A DNA stretch of 64,000 nt from Idiomarina zobellii (GTDB lineage: Bacteria > Pseudomonadota > Gammaproteobacteria > Enterobacterales > Alteromonadaceae), in the NCBI RefSeq assembly GCF_900100855.1, contig NZ_FNCB01000007.1:34310-98309 (forward strand), in the 5' to 3' direction. The notes under the pieces were generated by a model. The model did no database searches, was not told where the DNA came from, and saw only the letters and a program-made list of their open reading frames with translations. Of this stretch, positions 48,638 to 61,991 are shown one piece after another (position 1 is the stretch's first letter; each line of letters starts with the position of its first letter). The translations under genes and the position numbers were made by a program.

Positions 48638-49435
48638 ATGTCACAGCAGGTAGAGCAGTTATTTGAGAATTTGTGGCAAGATTACTTATCGCGCACGCCG
48701 TCGGCAGAAAAAGTTCACAAAATACTGGGTGAAGGACACCCGATCATTAACGATCACGTGGCTTTCAGAACATTCGATATTGCTCCGGTTGGTTTAGAAG
48801 TTCTGGCACAGCACTTTCTTAATTTAGGTTACAAGGAAGGCGGCGATTATCACTTTGAAGCGAAAAAGCTTCGCGCTAAACATTTTGAACATGACGACCC
48901 TGAGCTGCCAAAAGTCTTTATTAGTGAGTTAATGACCAGCGAGTTTTCTGACGAGTTGCAAGCTAAAGTGAAGGATATGGTTGCGCAAGTCTCTGAAGAA
49001 GACACTAAGAAACCTGACTTTTTGTACTCAGGAACCCACTGGAAAGTCAGCCATGAAGACTATCAGGCGCTGTTAGAAGAAAGTGAATACGCTGCTTGGA
49101 TGTCGGCGTTCGGCTATTGCGCAAACCACTTTACTGTCAGCGTTAACCAACTTCCGGGCTATGAGTCACTGGAACAGGTTAATCAGAAGCTAAAAGACAA
49201 CGGCTTTACCCTGAACACCTCTGGTGGTGAAATCAAAGGGTCTCCTGAGGTCTATCTTGAGCAGTCATCGACTATGGCTGACCGCCATGATGTTGAGTTC
49301 TCTGATAAAACGGTCAGCATTCCCAGCTGTTTCTATGAGTTTGCGAAACGCTATGAAATAGAACCTGGTAAGCTCTACACCGGTTTTGTTGCGGCGTCTG
49401 CAGACAAAATCTTTGAAAGTACTAACGCAAAATAA
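48638..49435 (+). CDS. DUF1338-family protein, possible 2-oxoadipate dioxygenase-like enzyme
   Basis: This 265-residue protein belongs to DUF1338, whose characterised member HglS (YdcJ) decarboxylates 2-oxoadipate to 2-hydroxyglutarate using Fe(II). Conserved residues that fit its metal and substrate site are H40 and R44 (DHVAFR), H164 (CANHFTV) and E234 (CFYEFAKRY). It is much shorter than HglS (about 460). Neighbours do not include lysine catabolism genes, so the substrate remains open; ydiJ nearby oxidises 2-hydroxyglutarate-like acids, which is a suggestive link only. Confidence 0.82.
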   Translation: MSQQVEQLFENLWQDYLSRTPSAEKVHKILGEGHPIINDHVAFRTFDIAPVGLEVLAQHFLNLGYKEGGDYHFEAKKLRAKHFEHDDPELPKVFISELMTSEFSDELQAKVKDMVAQVSEEDTKKPDFLYSGTHWKVSHEDYQALLEESEYAAWMSAFGYCANHFTVSVNQLPGYESLEQVNQKLKDNGFTLNTSGGEIKGSPEVYLEQSSTMADRHDVEFSDKTVSIPSCFYEFAKRYEIEPGKLYTGFVAASADKIFESTNAK

Positions 49436-49447
49436 GCGCAAAATAAG
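49426..49447 (+). repeat. Two-copy 11-bp tandem repeat at the DUF1338 gene end
   Basis: CGCAAAATAAG is repeated back to back; the stop codon lies in the first copy. It looks like a replication slippage duplication. Confidence 0.8.
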
Positions 49448-49458
49448 CGTTAATAACG

Positions 49459-49484
49459 GAACGGCACTAATAGCGGTGCCGTTC
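49459..49484. terminator. Hairpin between the DUF1338 gene and ppsR ends
   Basis: GAACGGCAC (49459-49467) pairs with GTGCCGTTC (49476-49484). It covers the last ppsR codons. There is no T run, so termination is uncertain. Confidence 0.5.
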
Positions 49485-50276
49485 TAAGTTGGTCTTCGCA
49501 AGAATCTTCGCAGCAATTTCTTCGACCGAATAATGCGTTGAATTGATAAAAGGTATTGCTTCCCGGCGGTACAGCTTTTCAACCTCGGCTAATTCAAATC
49601 GACACTGTGCTAACGACGCATAACGACTACCTTCCCGGCGTTGACTGCGTATTTCATGCAAGCGCTGAGAGCTAAGCGTTAAGCCAAAAATTTTGTGACG
49701 GTGCATTTTGAGTTCTTTTGGCAATTGCAGCCGCTCAAAGTCGTCATCGTCCGTAAGAGGGTAGTTAGCCACTTTAATGCCGTATTGCATCGCCAAATAG
49801 AGGCTGGTTGGTGTTTTTCCGGTTCTCGATACACCTACCAGAATAAGATCGGCTTTATCGAGTTGGTTAAGACGCTTACCGTCGTCGTTATCCAGCGCAT
49901 AGTTAATGGCATCTATTCGGAAGTTATAATTCTTATGGACACCGTGAGTACGGTGGGTCTTCGGCTCAGCTTTAACGTTAAGCTCTTTCTCAACGGGAGC
50001 CACAAAGTGGTCGAGGAAATCATAGCAAACACCACCACAGTGGGTTATTTTTGATTTTAGAGACTCGTTAACAAACGTATGAAAGATAAGTGGTGGCTCG
50101 CCACTTTCTTCTTGTGCTTTTTGAATGGTTTTACAGACATCTTCTGCTTTTTTTTCGGTATCAATAAATGGCAGGGTTTTATGCTCAAAGGTGACCGGAA
50201 ACATAGAAAGCAAGGCATGGCCAAAGGCCTCGGCGGTCAGTGCCGTACCGTCAGAAATATAAAAGGCGTAGCGCAC
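49467..50276 (-). CDS. ppsR: PEP synthetase regulatory protein PpsR (bifunctional kinase/pyrophosphorylase)
   Basis: This 269-residue DUF299 protein inactivates PEP synthase by ADP-dependent phosphorylation of a threonine and reactivates it by phosphate-dependent removal. The P-loop-like [11 protein letters not shown] is at 148-158, and the [11 protein letters not shown] region near 107-117 is conserved. It is divergent from ppsA, its target, over about 110 bp, as in many gammaproteobacteria. Confidence 0.95.
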   Translation of the reverse strand: MRYAFYISDGTALTAEAFGHALLSMFPVTFEHKTLPFIDTEKKAEDVCKTIQKAQEESGEPPLIFHTFVNESLKSKITHCGGVCYDFLDHFVAPVEKELNVKAEPKTHRTHGVHKNYNFRIDAINYALDNDDGKRLNQLDKADLILVGVSRTGKTPTSLYLAMQYGIKVANYPLTDDDDFERLQLPKELKMHRHKIFGLTLSSQRLHEIRSQRREGSRYASLAQCRFELAEVEKLYRREAIPFINSTHYSVEEIAAKILAKTNLERHRY

Positions 50277-50312
50277 GTTAAGTCTCTTTTACAAAGGATT
50301 AATACAGCGATA

Positions 50313-50341
50313 TTAACTTGTTGAGCTATAAAGTGTAAAAT
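50313..50341 (+). promoter_or_regulatory. Candidate ppsA promoter
   Basis: TTAACT (50313-50318) and TAAAAT (50336-50341) are 17 bp apart. A start near 50348 would leave only about 7 nt before the ATG at 50355 but about 37 nt before the GTG at 50385, supporting the GTG start. Confidence 0.45.
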
Positions 50342-50384
50342 AACCGGCACTTCCATGCCTAAAAAATTAATTGAGGACTGTGAC

Positions 50385-52751
50385 GTGCAAGAATACGTAG
50401 CGTGGTACCAAGATCTGGGAATGCAGGACGTTAATCGTGTGGGAGGCAAAAACGCCTCTCTGGGTGAAATGATCAGCAACTTATCGGGCGCCGGTGTTGA
50501 AGTTCCCGGAGGTTTTGCAACCACAGCCGAAGCTTATAATCAGTTTTTGGAGCAAAGTGGTCTTAACGATCGCATTCACGATTTGCTCGACAGCCTCGAT
50601 GTCGATGATGTTCAAGCGCTTGCTCAGGCGGGTCAAAAAATTCGCCAATGGATAATCGACACACCATTCCAGAGCGAGTTTGAAAATGCCATTAAATCAG
50701 CATTTGAAACACTGAGCGAAAACAACGACGAATTTAGTTTCGCTGTACGTAGCTCAGCGACGGCTGAAGACATGCCTGATGCATCATTTGCCGGACAGCA
50801 GGAAACATTCCTGAACGTTCGTGGCTTAGACAATGTGATGGAAGCCATTAAACATGTCTTCGCTTCATTATTTAACGACCGGGCAATTTCTTACCGAGTT
50901 CACCAGGGCTATGACCACCGTGGTGTTGCGCTTTCGGCGGGCATTCAGCGTATGGTGCGTAGTGATATTTCTTCCTCGGGCGTTATGTTCAGTATTGATA
51001 CCGAGTCAGGTTTCGAAGATGTTGTCTTCATCACCTCGTCTTTTGGACTTGGGGAAATGGTCGTGCAAGGCGCTGTAAACCCTGATGAATTCTATGTTCA
51101 TAAGCCAACGTTAGAAGCAGGGCGCCCGTCGGTATTGCGACGCACACTAGGCAGCAAGAAAATCCAGATGATTTTCTCAGAAGACCGCGCGCACGGTAAG
51201 CAGACATTAATTGAAGACATCGACACACAGAAAAGCCGCACGTTCTCAATTACTGACGACGAAGTTGAAGCTCTGGCCAAACAGGCGCTTATCATTGAAA
51301 AGCACTATGGCCGTTCAATGGACATAGAGTGGGCAAAAGATGGCGTTGATGGAAAGCTGTATATTGTTCAGGCACGTCCTGAAACGGTGCAGTCTAACCA
51401 GAAAGGCCAGGCTATTGAGCGTTTTGCTCTGAAAAGCAAGAGTGACGTAGTTTGTCAGGGTCGTGCTATTGGTCAGCGTATTGGTCGTGGTGTTGCACGC
51501 GTTCTCAATGATATTAGTGAAATGGACAAGGTTCAGCCGGGTGATGTGTTAGTGACCGACATGACTGACCCTGACTGGGAACCGATTATGAAACGCGCCG
51601 CTGCCATTGTTACTAACCGCGGTGGTCGTACTTGTCACGCGGCTATCATTGCGCGTGAGTTAGGCATTCCGGCGGTCGTAGGTTGTGGCGATGCAACAGA
51701 TCATATTGCGAATGGTCAGGAAGTTACCGTTTCTTGTGCAGAAGGTGATACCGGTTATATCTATCAGGGACAGCTTGATTTTGACGTCACCGAGTCACGG
51801 ATTGATGCTATGCCTCCGTTGCCGCTAAAAATTATGATGAACGTTGGCAACCCCGACCGCGCGTTTGATTTTGCCAGTTTGCCTCATGCGGGTATTGGCT
51901 TAGCGCGTTTAGAGTTCATTATTAACCGCATGATAGGCGTGCACCCGAAAGCACTGCTCAACTATGACGCACAAAGTGATGACCTGAAAGCGACTATCGA
52001 CCAAATGATGGCTGGCTACAGCAGTCCACGCGAATACTATGTTGCGCGTTTGGCAGAAGGTATTGCCACCTTAGGTGCTGCTTTCTCACCCGAACGAGTC
52101 ATTGTTCGTATGTCTGACTTTAAGTCTAACGAATACGCTAACCTTATTGGCGGTAGTCAGTACGAACCGGGCGAAGAGAACCCTATGCTTGGGTTCCGCG
52201 GTGCTTCCCGCTATATCTCTGAAGAATTCCGTGACTGCTTTGCATTAGAGTGCGAAGCCATTAAACGGGTTCGTAACGACATGGGACTGACCAACGTCGA
52301 AATTATGATTCCGTTCGTGCGAACTCTTGAAGAAGGTCGCAAAGTTATTGAGCTTCTGGAAGAGCAGGGTTTAAAACAAGGCGAAAACGGTCTGCGCGTC
52401 ATTATGATGTGTGAGTTGCCGTCGAATGCACTGCTCGCTGACGAATTCCTCGATATATTCGATGGTTTCTCTATTGGTTCTAACGACTTAACTCAGTTAA
52501 CCCTGGGGCTTGATCGTGACTCCGGTGTGATTGCGCATTTATTTGATGAACGCAATGAAGCCGTTAAAAAACTGCTTGCTATGGCCATTCAAACGGCTAA
52601 GAAACGTGGTAAATACGTTGGAATTTGTGGTCAGGGGCCGTCGGATCATCCCGATTTTGCCGCTTGGTTGGTTGAGCAGGGCATTGACTCTGTGTCACTG
52701 AACCCTGACACCGTTATTGAAACCTGGATGTATTTGTCGGAACACCTATAA
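50385..52751 (+). CDS. ppsA: Phosphoenolpyruvate synthase
   Basis: This enzyme of about 788 residues converts pyruvate and ATP to PEP, AMP and phosphate for gluconeogenesis. The N-terminal ATP-binding domain has [10 protein letters not shown] and [19 protein letters not shown]; the phosphohistidine is in GGRTCHAAI (about residue 418) next to the PpsR-targeted threonine; the C-terminal barrel has the EIMIPFVRT and GLDRDSG motifs. I chose GTG 50385 because a GAGGA sits 8-12 bp upstream and the length fits E. coli (792). ATG 50355 would add ten residues and lacks a ribosome binding site. ydiJ follows after 2 bp. Confidence 0.95.
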   Translation: MQEYVAWYQDLGMQDVNRVGGKNASLGEMISNLSGAGVEVPGGFATTAEAYNQFLEQSGLNDRIHDLLDSLDVDDVQALAQAGQKIRQWIIDTPFQSEFENAIKSAFETLSENNDEFSFAVRSSATAEDMPDASFAGQQETFLNVRGLDNVMEAIKHVFASLFNDRAISYRVHQGYDHRGVALSAGIQRMVRSDISSSGVMFSIDTESGFEDVVFITSSFGLGEMVVQGAVNPDEFYVHKPTLEAGRPSVLRRTLGSKKIQMIFSEDRAHGKQTLIEDIDTQKSRTFSITDDEVEALAKQALIIEKHYGRSMDIEWAKDGVDGKLYIVQARPETVQSNQKGQAIERFALKSKSDVVCQGRAIGQRIGRGVARVLNDISEMDKVQPGDVLVTDMTDPDWEPIMKRAAAIVTNRGGRTCHAAIIARELGIPAVVGCGDATDHIANGQEVTVSCAEGDTGYIYQGQLDFDVTESRIDAMPPLPLKIMMNVGNPDRAFDFASLPHAGIGLARLEFIINRMIGVHPKALLNYDAQSDDLKATIDQMMAGYSSPREYYVARLAEGIATLGAAFSPERVIVRMSDFKSNEYANLIGGSQYEPGEENPMLGFRGASRYISEEFRDCFALECEAIKRVRNDMGLTNVEIMIPFVRTLEEGRKVIELLEEQGLKQGENGLRVIMMCELPSNALLADEFLDIFDGFSIGSNDLTQLTLGLDRDSGVIAHLFDERNEAVKKLLAMAIQTAKKRGKYVGICGQGPSDHPDFAAWLVEQGIDSVSLNPDTVIETWMYLSEHL

Positions 52752-52753
52752 GT

Positions 52754-55700
52754 ATGACCGCATTACCGAAAGTTTCAGCGGAAAGTGCGTTACCGGAAAA
52801 CTACCAGAGTTTTTTAAAGTCATTAAAAGACTCTGGATTCTCCGGCGAAATAGATGTGAGTTATTCGGGGCGGCTTATTGCCGCTACCGATAACAGCGTT
52901 TATCAACAGTTACCTCAGGCAGTTTTATACCCTCAAAAGCAATCTGATCTTGTTCTGGTGATGAAATTAGCCGGCCAGGATGAGTTTTCTGATATTCAAT
53001 TTTCTCCCCGAGGCGGTGGCACTGGCACCAATGGTCAGTCATTAACCTCCGGCATTGTGGTCGACATGAGTCGACACATGAATAAAGTATTGGAAGTGAA
53101 TGCAGAAGAGGGCTGGGTTCGCGTGCAGTCCGGAGTGGTAAAAGACCAGTTAAACGATGCGTTGCGCCCGCATGGCTATTTCTTCTCGCCTGACTTATCA
53201 ACCAGTAATAGGGCAACACTGGGGGGCATGATTAACACCGATGCTTCCGGGCAGGGCTCTTTGGTTTACGGAAAAACCAGCGACCATATTCTCGAGCTTA
53301 AAACCGTATTGCTTGACGGAAAGGTTCTGGACAGTGGTCCGGTGTCTCTTGAGCAGGCTGAAACCATTGCTCAAGGTAGTGACAGGGTAGCAAAAATTTA
53401 CCGTCAGGTTATAGACACCTGCGTTGGTGAAGAGCACTTAATTGCCGATAAATTCCCGCCATTGAATCGCTTTTTAACGGGCTATGACCTGAAGCACGCT
53501 TATGACCCCCAAGAGCAGGTTGTTGATGTTTCGAGAATTATTGCCGGTTCAGAAGGAACGTTAGGCTTTGTCAGCGAAGCCCGGCTGAACATTACGCCAA
53601 TTCCCAAACACCGCGTGCTGGTTAACGTTAAATACTCAAACTTTCAGGCGGCTTTAGAGAATGCACCATTCCTGGTGGAGGCAAATGCGACGTCGGTCGA
53701 AACTGTTGACAGTAAGGTGCTGAACCTTGCGCGGGAAGATATCATCTGGAAGTCTGTGTCACACTTGCTTGAAGACGTTGAAGGCAAGCGCATGGACGGC
53801 ATTAATATGGTCGAGTTTACCGGACTTGACCAAGATGACATAGATACTAAGGTCAATACGCTTTGTCAGCGTTTGGATAAACTCATTAAGAGTAAAGACA
53901 ATCAGGGCGTTATTGGCTATCAAATTTGTGATGACTTGCCGAGCATACAACTGATTTACGCAATGCGTAAAAAGTCAGTTGGTTTACTGGGCGCAACAAA
54001 AGGACGCCGCAAGCCGGTCGCTTTTGCCGAAGACACAGCCGTGCCGCCTGAAAAACTGGCGCCATTTATTAATGAATTCCGGGCATTACTCGATAGCAAA
54101 GGTTTGGATTATGGCATGTTTGGCCACGCTGATGCCGGAGTCCTGCATGTTCGTCCGGCACTCGATTTAACCGAGCCTGCTGATGAGAGTTTACTGCGTG
54201 AGGTCAGTGATGAAGTCGCTAAGCTGACGCAAAAGTATGGCGGTTTGATGTGGGGAGAGCATGGCAAAGGCTACCGCTCGGAGTATGCCCCTAAGTTCTT
54301 CGGTGACGATCTCTACAAAGAGCTACAAAAAATAAAAGCCAGCTTTGATGCTTGTAACCAGTTGAACCCCGGTAAGATCTGTACACCACTAAATACGGAA
54401 GCAGAGCTGGTTTCTGTCGACGCAATAAAGCGTGGCTACTATGACCGGCAAATCCCCGTAGCTACGCGCGAGAGCTACCAAAACGCAATGGATTGTAACG
54501 GTAACGGCTTGTGTTTTAACTATGACACGTCGTCGGCTATGTGTCCGTCTTATAAAGTCACTCGCGATAGACGATATTCTCCGAAAGGTCGGGCGGGTCT
54601 CGTGCGCGAATGGTTACGACTGACTCAGAAAGAAGGCTACGATGCAGCGCAATCCCCTCAGCGAAGCCACTTTTTTGAGAAGCTTTCACGTCAACTTAAG
54701 ACATCGGATGACTTTAACCATGAAGTGAAAGACTCCATGGATAAGTGCTTAGCCTGTAAGGCGTGTACCAATCAGTGTCCGGTCAAGGTCGATGTGCCGA
54801 CGTTTCGGGCGCGTTTTTATGAACATTACTACAGCCGCTATTTCCGTCCATTAAAAGACTACCTGGTCAAGAACGTCGAGAAAACCGGACGCATAGCCAG
54901 CCGCTACCCAACAGCCAGTAATGTGCTGATTAATAACCCCGTTTCTCGCTGGGTGCTTAAACATATTGTGGGTTATGTTGATACGCCGAGCTTCTCGACG
55001 CCGGACTTACTAACGGGGTGGAGCCAAAACGGCTTCGATATTTTAGATACCGGCGATATTCTGGCGTTAAGTGAAACGGAAATAAGCAAGACTGTTGTTA
55101 TTGTTCAGGATCCATTTACCAGTTTTTACGAAGCTGAGTTTGTTTTAGCTTTGGGTCACTTGGTATCGAAGTTGGGTTATAGACCAGTACTACTGCCTTT
55201 TGCAGGGCATGGTAAAGCGCAACATGTGAAAGGCTTTTTAAAAGACTTTGATGAAACCGCGCGCAAGGTCACTGAACAGTTACAACCGCTTTCAGAGGCG
55301 GGTATTCCTTTAATTGGCCCCGATTCGTCGACAGCACTGATTTTTAGGGATGAATATCGAAAGGCCTGTAATGGCGAATTACCATCAGTCAATGTCAGCA
55401 CCGTGATTGAGTGGCTTATGTCTGTGGACTTTGAGTCGCACGATCAAAAGCGATCAAGTCATTATGGGCTGCTGCTGCACTGTACTGAACAAAGCTTTGT
55501 TCCTGAGTCAGCGAAACAATGGCAAACGCTGTTCGCTAAGCTGGGCCTCACTCTGGATATTGTTAATGTTGGTTGCTGTGGTATGGCAGGTACTTTTGGT
55601 CATGAGGTTAAAAACCTGGATGACAGTATGGGCTTGTATCACATGGGTTGGCACGACGCTGTTCAACGTTACGGTAGTTCAGGAGTTTTGGTAACGGGGT

Positions 55701-55783
55701 TCTCCTGCCGCTCGCAAGTTAAGCGGGTAGAAAAAAAGCGGGTGAAACACCCGCTTGAAGTTATCTTACAAAGCCTGGTTTAA
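52754..55783 (+). CDS. ydiJ: FAD-binding and Fe-S oxidoreductase YdiJ (D-2-hydroxyglutarate dehydrogenase type)
   Basis: This 1009-residue fusion has an FAD-binding_4 domain (about 50-270, with the SPRGGGTGTNGQS flavin motif), an FAD-oxidase C-terminal domain (to about 545, with the GHADAGVLHVRP metal motif), a 4Fe-4S segment (CLACKACTNQCP near 671-682) and a C-terminal CCG domain (NVGCCGMAGTFGHE near residue 933). YdiJ proteins oxidise D-2-hydroxyglutarate and related 2-hydroxyacids and pass electrons to the membrane. It is 2 bp downstream of ppsA, and ppsA and ydiJ are also near each other in E. coli. Co-transcription would tie 2-hydroxyacid use to gluconeogenesis (inference). Confidence 0.9.
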   Translation: MTALPKVSAESALPENYQSFLKSLKDSGFSGEIDVSYSGRLIAATDNSVYQQLPQAVLYPQKQSDLVLVMKLAGQDEFSDIQFSPRGGGTGTNGQSLTSGIVVDMSRHMNKVLEVNAEEGWVRVQSGVVKDQLNDALRPHGYFFSPDLSTSNRATLGGMINTDASGQGSLVYGKTSDHILELKTVLLDGKVLDSGPVSLEQAETIAQGSDRVAKIYRQVIDTCVGEEHLIADKFPPLNRFLTGYDLKHAYDPQEQVVDVSRIIAGSEGTLGFVSEARLNITPIPKHRVLVNVKYSNFQAALENAPFLVEANATSVETVDSKVLNLAREDIIWKSVSHLLEDVEGKRMDGINMVEFTGLDQDDIDTKVNTLCQRLDKLIKSKDNQGVIGYQICDDLPSIQLIYAMRKKSVGLLGATKGRRKPVAFAEDTAVPPEKLAPFINEFRALLDSKGLDYGMFGHADAGVLHVRPALDLTEPADESLLREVSDEVAKLTQKYGGLMWGEHGKGYRSEYAPKFFGDDLYKELQKIKASFDACNQLNPGKICTPLNTEAELVSVDAIKRGYYDRQIPVATRESYQNAMDCNGNGLCFNYDTSSAMCPSYKVTRDRRYSPKGRAGLVREWLRLTQKEGYDAAQSPQRSHFFEKLSRQLKTSDDFNHEVKDSMDKCLACKACTNQCPVKVDVPTFRARFYEHYYSRYFRPLKDYLVKNVEKTGRIASRYPTASNVLINNPVSRWVLKHIVGYVDTPSFSTPDLLTGWSQNGFDILDTGDILALSETEISKTVVIVQDPFTSFYEAEFVLALGHLVSKLGYRPVLLPFAGHGKAQHVKGFLKDFDETARKVTEQLQPLSEAGIPLIGPDSSTALIFRDEYRKACNGELPSVNVSTVIEWLMSVDFESHDQKRSSHYGLLLHCTEQSFVPESAKQWQTLFAKLGLTLDIVNVGCCGMAGTFGHEVKNLDDSMGLYHMGWHDAVQRYGSSGVLVTGFSCRSQVKRVEKKRVKHPLEVILQSLV

Positions 55784-55798
55784 TCACCAGGCTTTTTT
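55771..55798. terminator. Terminator between ydiJ and leucine dehydrogenase
   Basis: AAGCCTGGT (55771-55779) pairs with ACCAGGCTT (55786-55794), followed by TTTT. It serves ydiJ. A second GCGGGTG/CACCCGC stem lies within the last ydiJ codons (55737-55754). Confidence 0.88.
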
Positions 55799-55805
55799 AT
55801 AGGTT

Positions 55806-56843
55806 TTACTGCTTACCTTTGGCGATGATCTCTCTTGCCATTTCATCAGCAATAACGCCGGTTGGGCGGTCTTCTTCTTTAGCTCGTGAAAACAGCTTGT
55901 CTAGCGTGTCGTGAATAGCGCGAACACGCTTATCCGTTTCTTCTAAGCTCATGTTTGCCGCTTCAGAGCAGACATGAATAACACCGCCAGCATTAATGAC
56001 ATAGTCTGGTGCATACAAAATGCCCATGTCTTTGACTGCCTGATCATGCTTAGGATTTGCTAATTGGTTGTTAGCGCTGCCGGCAATAACTTTCACCTTA
56101 AGTTGCTTCAGTGTTTCATCGTTAATGGTTGCGCCTAATGCACAAGGTGCGTAAATATCAGCATCAACGCTGTATATTTCATCCAAACCAACGGCTTTCG
56201 CGCCTAACTCGTTAACTGCACGCTCAACAGACTCTTCGTTTATATCGGTAACGATAAGCTCAGCGCCGTCTTCTGCACAGTACTTAGCAAAGTCATAACC
56301 GACCGAGCCTAAACCTTGCACAGCAATTTTTACGCCTTTTAAGTCTTCGCTGCCTAAACGGTGTTTTGCTGCCGCTTTTAAGCCCAGGTAAGTACCCAAA
56401 GCTGTGTGTGGAGAAGGGTCGCCGGCCTTGTCAGCAGTACCTGCTACGTGGCTGGTTTCTTTTGCAACGATGTCTATGTCTTCAGTACGGATGTTGACGT
56501 CTTCTGCGGTAATGTAACGACCACTTAACGACTCGATGAAGCGCCCATAAGCACGGAATAGCTCTACGCTTTTAATTTTTTTTGCGTCGCCAATGATAAC
56601 CGCTTTACCGCCACCTAAAGGCAGGCCTGCCATTGCACTTTTATAGGTCATGCCACGAGACAGACGTAGTACGTCAGTTAAAGCTTCACCTGACGAGCTG
56701 TAATTCCAAAGGCGTGTACCACCAAGGCTTGGGCCTAAGGTTGTATCATGAATGGCAATAATAGCTTTCAAGCCAGACTCTTGGTCGTGACAGAATACAA
56801 CTTGCTCGTGATTATCAAATTCAGGATGCTCGAATAGAGACAT
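55806..56843 (-). CDS. Leucine dehydrogenase-type Glu/Leu/Phe/Val dehydrogenase
   Basis: This 345-residue NAD-dependent enzyme deaminates branched-chain amino acids to keto acids. K68 and K80 (LPLGGGKAVI) are at the exact positions of Bacillus LeuDH substrate and catalytic lysines, and the Rossmann motif is VQGLGSVGYDFA near residue 179. I chose ATG 56843, which has AAGGA 10 bp upstream; the longer version would start at a TTG too close to that site. Leucine, valine or phenylalanine preference cannot be decided, but LeuDH fits best. A 12-bp palindrome lies 82 bp upstream. Confidence 0.92.
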   Translation of the reverse strand: MSLFEHPEFDNHEQVVFCHDQESGLKAIIAIHDTTLGPSLGGTRLWNYSSSGEALTDVLRLSRGMTYKSAMAGLPLGGGKAVIIGDAKKIKSVELFRAYGRFIESLSGRYITAEDVNIRTEDIDIVAKETSHVAGTADKAGDPSPHTALGTYLGLKAAAKHRLGSEDLKGVKIAVQGLGSVGYDFAKYCAEDGAELIVTDINEESVERAVNELGAKAVGLDEIYSVDADIYAPCALGATINDETLKQLKVKVIAGSANNQLANPKHDQAVKDMGILYAPDYVINAGGVIHVCSEAANMSLEETDKRVRAIHDTLDKLFSRAKEEDRPTGVIADEMAREIIAKGKQ

Positions 56844-56924
56844 GAATTTCAATTCCTTATTGCTTAAAAAATTGCGCGAACATTACCACGTAGGGCAACC
56901 GTTCGCTACTGAATAAAATCAATA

Positions 56925-56936
56925 AATACGCGTATT
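56925..56936. promoter_or_regulatory. 12-bp perfect palindrome upstream of leucine dehydrogenase
   Basis: AATACGCGTATT is a perfect palindrome in the 117-bp gap between roxA and the leucine dehydrogenase gene. It could be a regulator site; no regulator is assigned. Confidence 0.3.
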
Positions 56937-56969
56937 CAAACAGGTGTTTATCAACTTCTCTTTACAGAA

Positions 56970-60125
<3,156 letters not shown>

Positions 60126-60129
<4 letters not shown>

Positions 60130-61241
60130 AGTTTTACCTCAAAGTCGGTCAGACGCTTTTCGATAATGCCGCCACCAAGGCAAACGTTATCAATATAAAA
60201 CACGGCTGACTGACCTGGCGTCACTGCCGCAACAGGCTCGTCAAACTCAACATGGACGTCGCCATTGTCTAATGGAGTTACCTGACAGGCGATATCGCTC
60301 TGGCGATAACGCGTTTTTACGGCACAGCGGAAAGGTTCCGCAGGTGTTTCCCGGTTAACCCAATGCAGCTGGCCGGCAATTAAACCTTTAGAGTACAGGC
60401 GAGGGTGGTTCTTGCCTTGTGCAACAATCAGTACGTTACGTTCAACGTCCTTATCGACCACATACCAAGGGTCGTCAGAAGCGTTAGCCAGTCCACCAAT
60501 ATGTAAACCTTTGCGTTGACCAAGCGTGTGGTACATCAAGCCTTCATGTTGCCCAAGAACATCACCGTCGACGGTTTCGATGTCACCAGGTTTAGCCGGC
60601 AGATACTGCTGTAGAAAATCTTTAAACTTACGTTCACCAATAAAACAAATACCGGTAGAGTCTTTTTTATCCGCCGTTACTAAGCCTTGTTCCTCGGCAA
60701 TACGTCGAACTTCTGGCTTTTCCAGTTCCCCCACGGGGAATAGTGTCTGGGCAATGTGCTCATGACTGAGCGTATAGAGAAAATAGCTTTGATCTTTGTT
60801 GTTATCCAACCCACGTAGCATTTGCCACTTCTTGCCGTCATATTGGCGGCGAACATAGTGGCCTGTGGCGATATAATCGGCGCCCAGCGCTTCGGCAGCA
60901 AACTCAAGAAACGCTTTAAACTTAATTTCTTTGTTGCACATGATGTCCGGGTTGGGAGTACGGCCGGCTTTGTATTCTTCCAGAAAGTACTCAAAGACGT
61001 TATCCCAGTATTCCGCAGCAAAGTTAATGGTGTGAAGCTCAATACCCAGGGTTTCGCAAACTTTTTCTGCGTCAGCCAGATCATCGGCGGCCGCGCAATA
61101 CTCGTCCGTGTCGTCTTCTTCCCAGTTTTTCATAAACAGGCCCTCAACATGGTAGCCCTGTTGTTTTAGAAGATAAGCTGAGACAGAGGAGTCGACCCCT
61201 CCGGACATGCCGACAATGACTTTTTTTACTGCATCACTCAT
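60126..61241 (-). CDS. mnmA: tRNA-specific 2-thiouridylase MnmA
   Basis: This 371-residue PP-loop enzyme thiolates U34 of Lys, Glu and Gln tRNAs. The SGGVDSS PP-loop is at 13-19. The catalytic cysteines C102 (MCNKEIKF) and C199 ([10 protein letters not shown]) are at the same numbers as in E. coli. It leads mnmA-hflD-purB-roxA on the minus strand. The nudJ gene that E. coli has between mnmA and rluE is absent. Confidence 0.98.
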
Positions 61242-61319
61242 AAATTTGCTCGGACGTTTTGGCGTACTAAAATTGGCGCATATTCTATCATTTCCACCGT
61301 CACAGCGGTAGTCAAAGGT

Positions 61320-61898
61320 TTACCAAACTGGTGGCTCTTCACGCCATTGTCCTGGTTGCAGGCCTTTTAATTGAAACGGTCCGACTGCAGCTCTTATCAG
61401 TCTTAACGTTGGTAGGCCAACATGCGCTGTCATACGGCGAACTTGCCTGTTTTTGCCTTCACGTATCTTTATACAAAGCCAGGTGTCGGGCACAGACTTT
61501 CGCTCTCTAATAGGCGGGTTACGGGGCCATAAGTTATTGGGCTCGGGCATAACAAAGGCTTCGGCAGGGCGCGTCATTCCGTCTTTGAGCTCGACACCGT
61601 TACGTAGCTGCTCCAGTTGTTCTTCCGTCGGTTCACCTTCTACCTGAACCCAGTATGTTTTCCATACTTTATACTTGGGGTTCGCGAGCCGTGCCTGATA
61701 CACACCGTCATTGGTCAGCAATAACAAACCTTCACTGTCTTTATCGAGTCGCCCGGCAGGATAAACGTCTTTATGAGGAATATAGTTTTTTAAGGTATCA
61801 TCGTCTGCTTCGCCGCTAAATTGCGATAAAACACCGTAAGGTTTGTTAAGTAAAACCAGCTTGGGGTTCGCAGGACGTTCTTTACGTTTTTTCTGCAT
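61320..61898 (-). CDS. rluE: 23S rRNA pseudouridine(2457) synthase RluE-type
   Basis: This 192-residue RsuA-family pseudouridine synthase lacks the N-terminal S4 domain, like RluE. Catalytic D52 is in [14 protein letters not shown] and the C-terminal [11 protein letters not shown] motif is conserved. Proximity to mnmA as in E. coli supports RluE over other RsuA members. It is in the same direction as mnmA but 78 bp upstream, so may have its own transcript. Confidence 0.9.
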   Translation of the reverse strand: MQKKRKERPANPKLVLLNKPYGVLSQFSGEADDDTLKNYIPHKDVYPAGRLDKDSEGLLLLTNDGVYQARLANPKYKVWKTYWVQVEGEPTEEQLEQLRNGVELKDGMTRPAEAFVMPEPNNLWPRNPPIRERKSVPDTWLCIKIREGKNRQVRRMTAHVGLPTLRLIRAAVGPFQLKGLQPGQWREEPPVW

Positions 61899-61991
61899 GA
61901 GACTCCTTAAGTGTTTATCGAAATTATTGGATTGTCGATGTGGATGCTCTAGTATAGCGGGCGCTATTTTAACCGACTCAGCAATTAAAGT

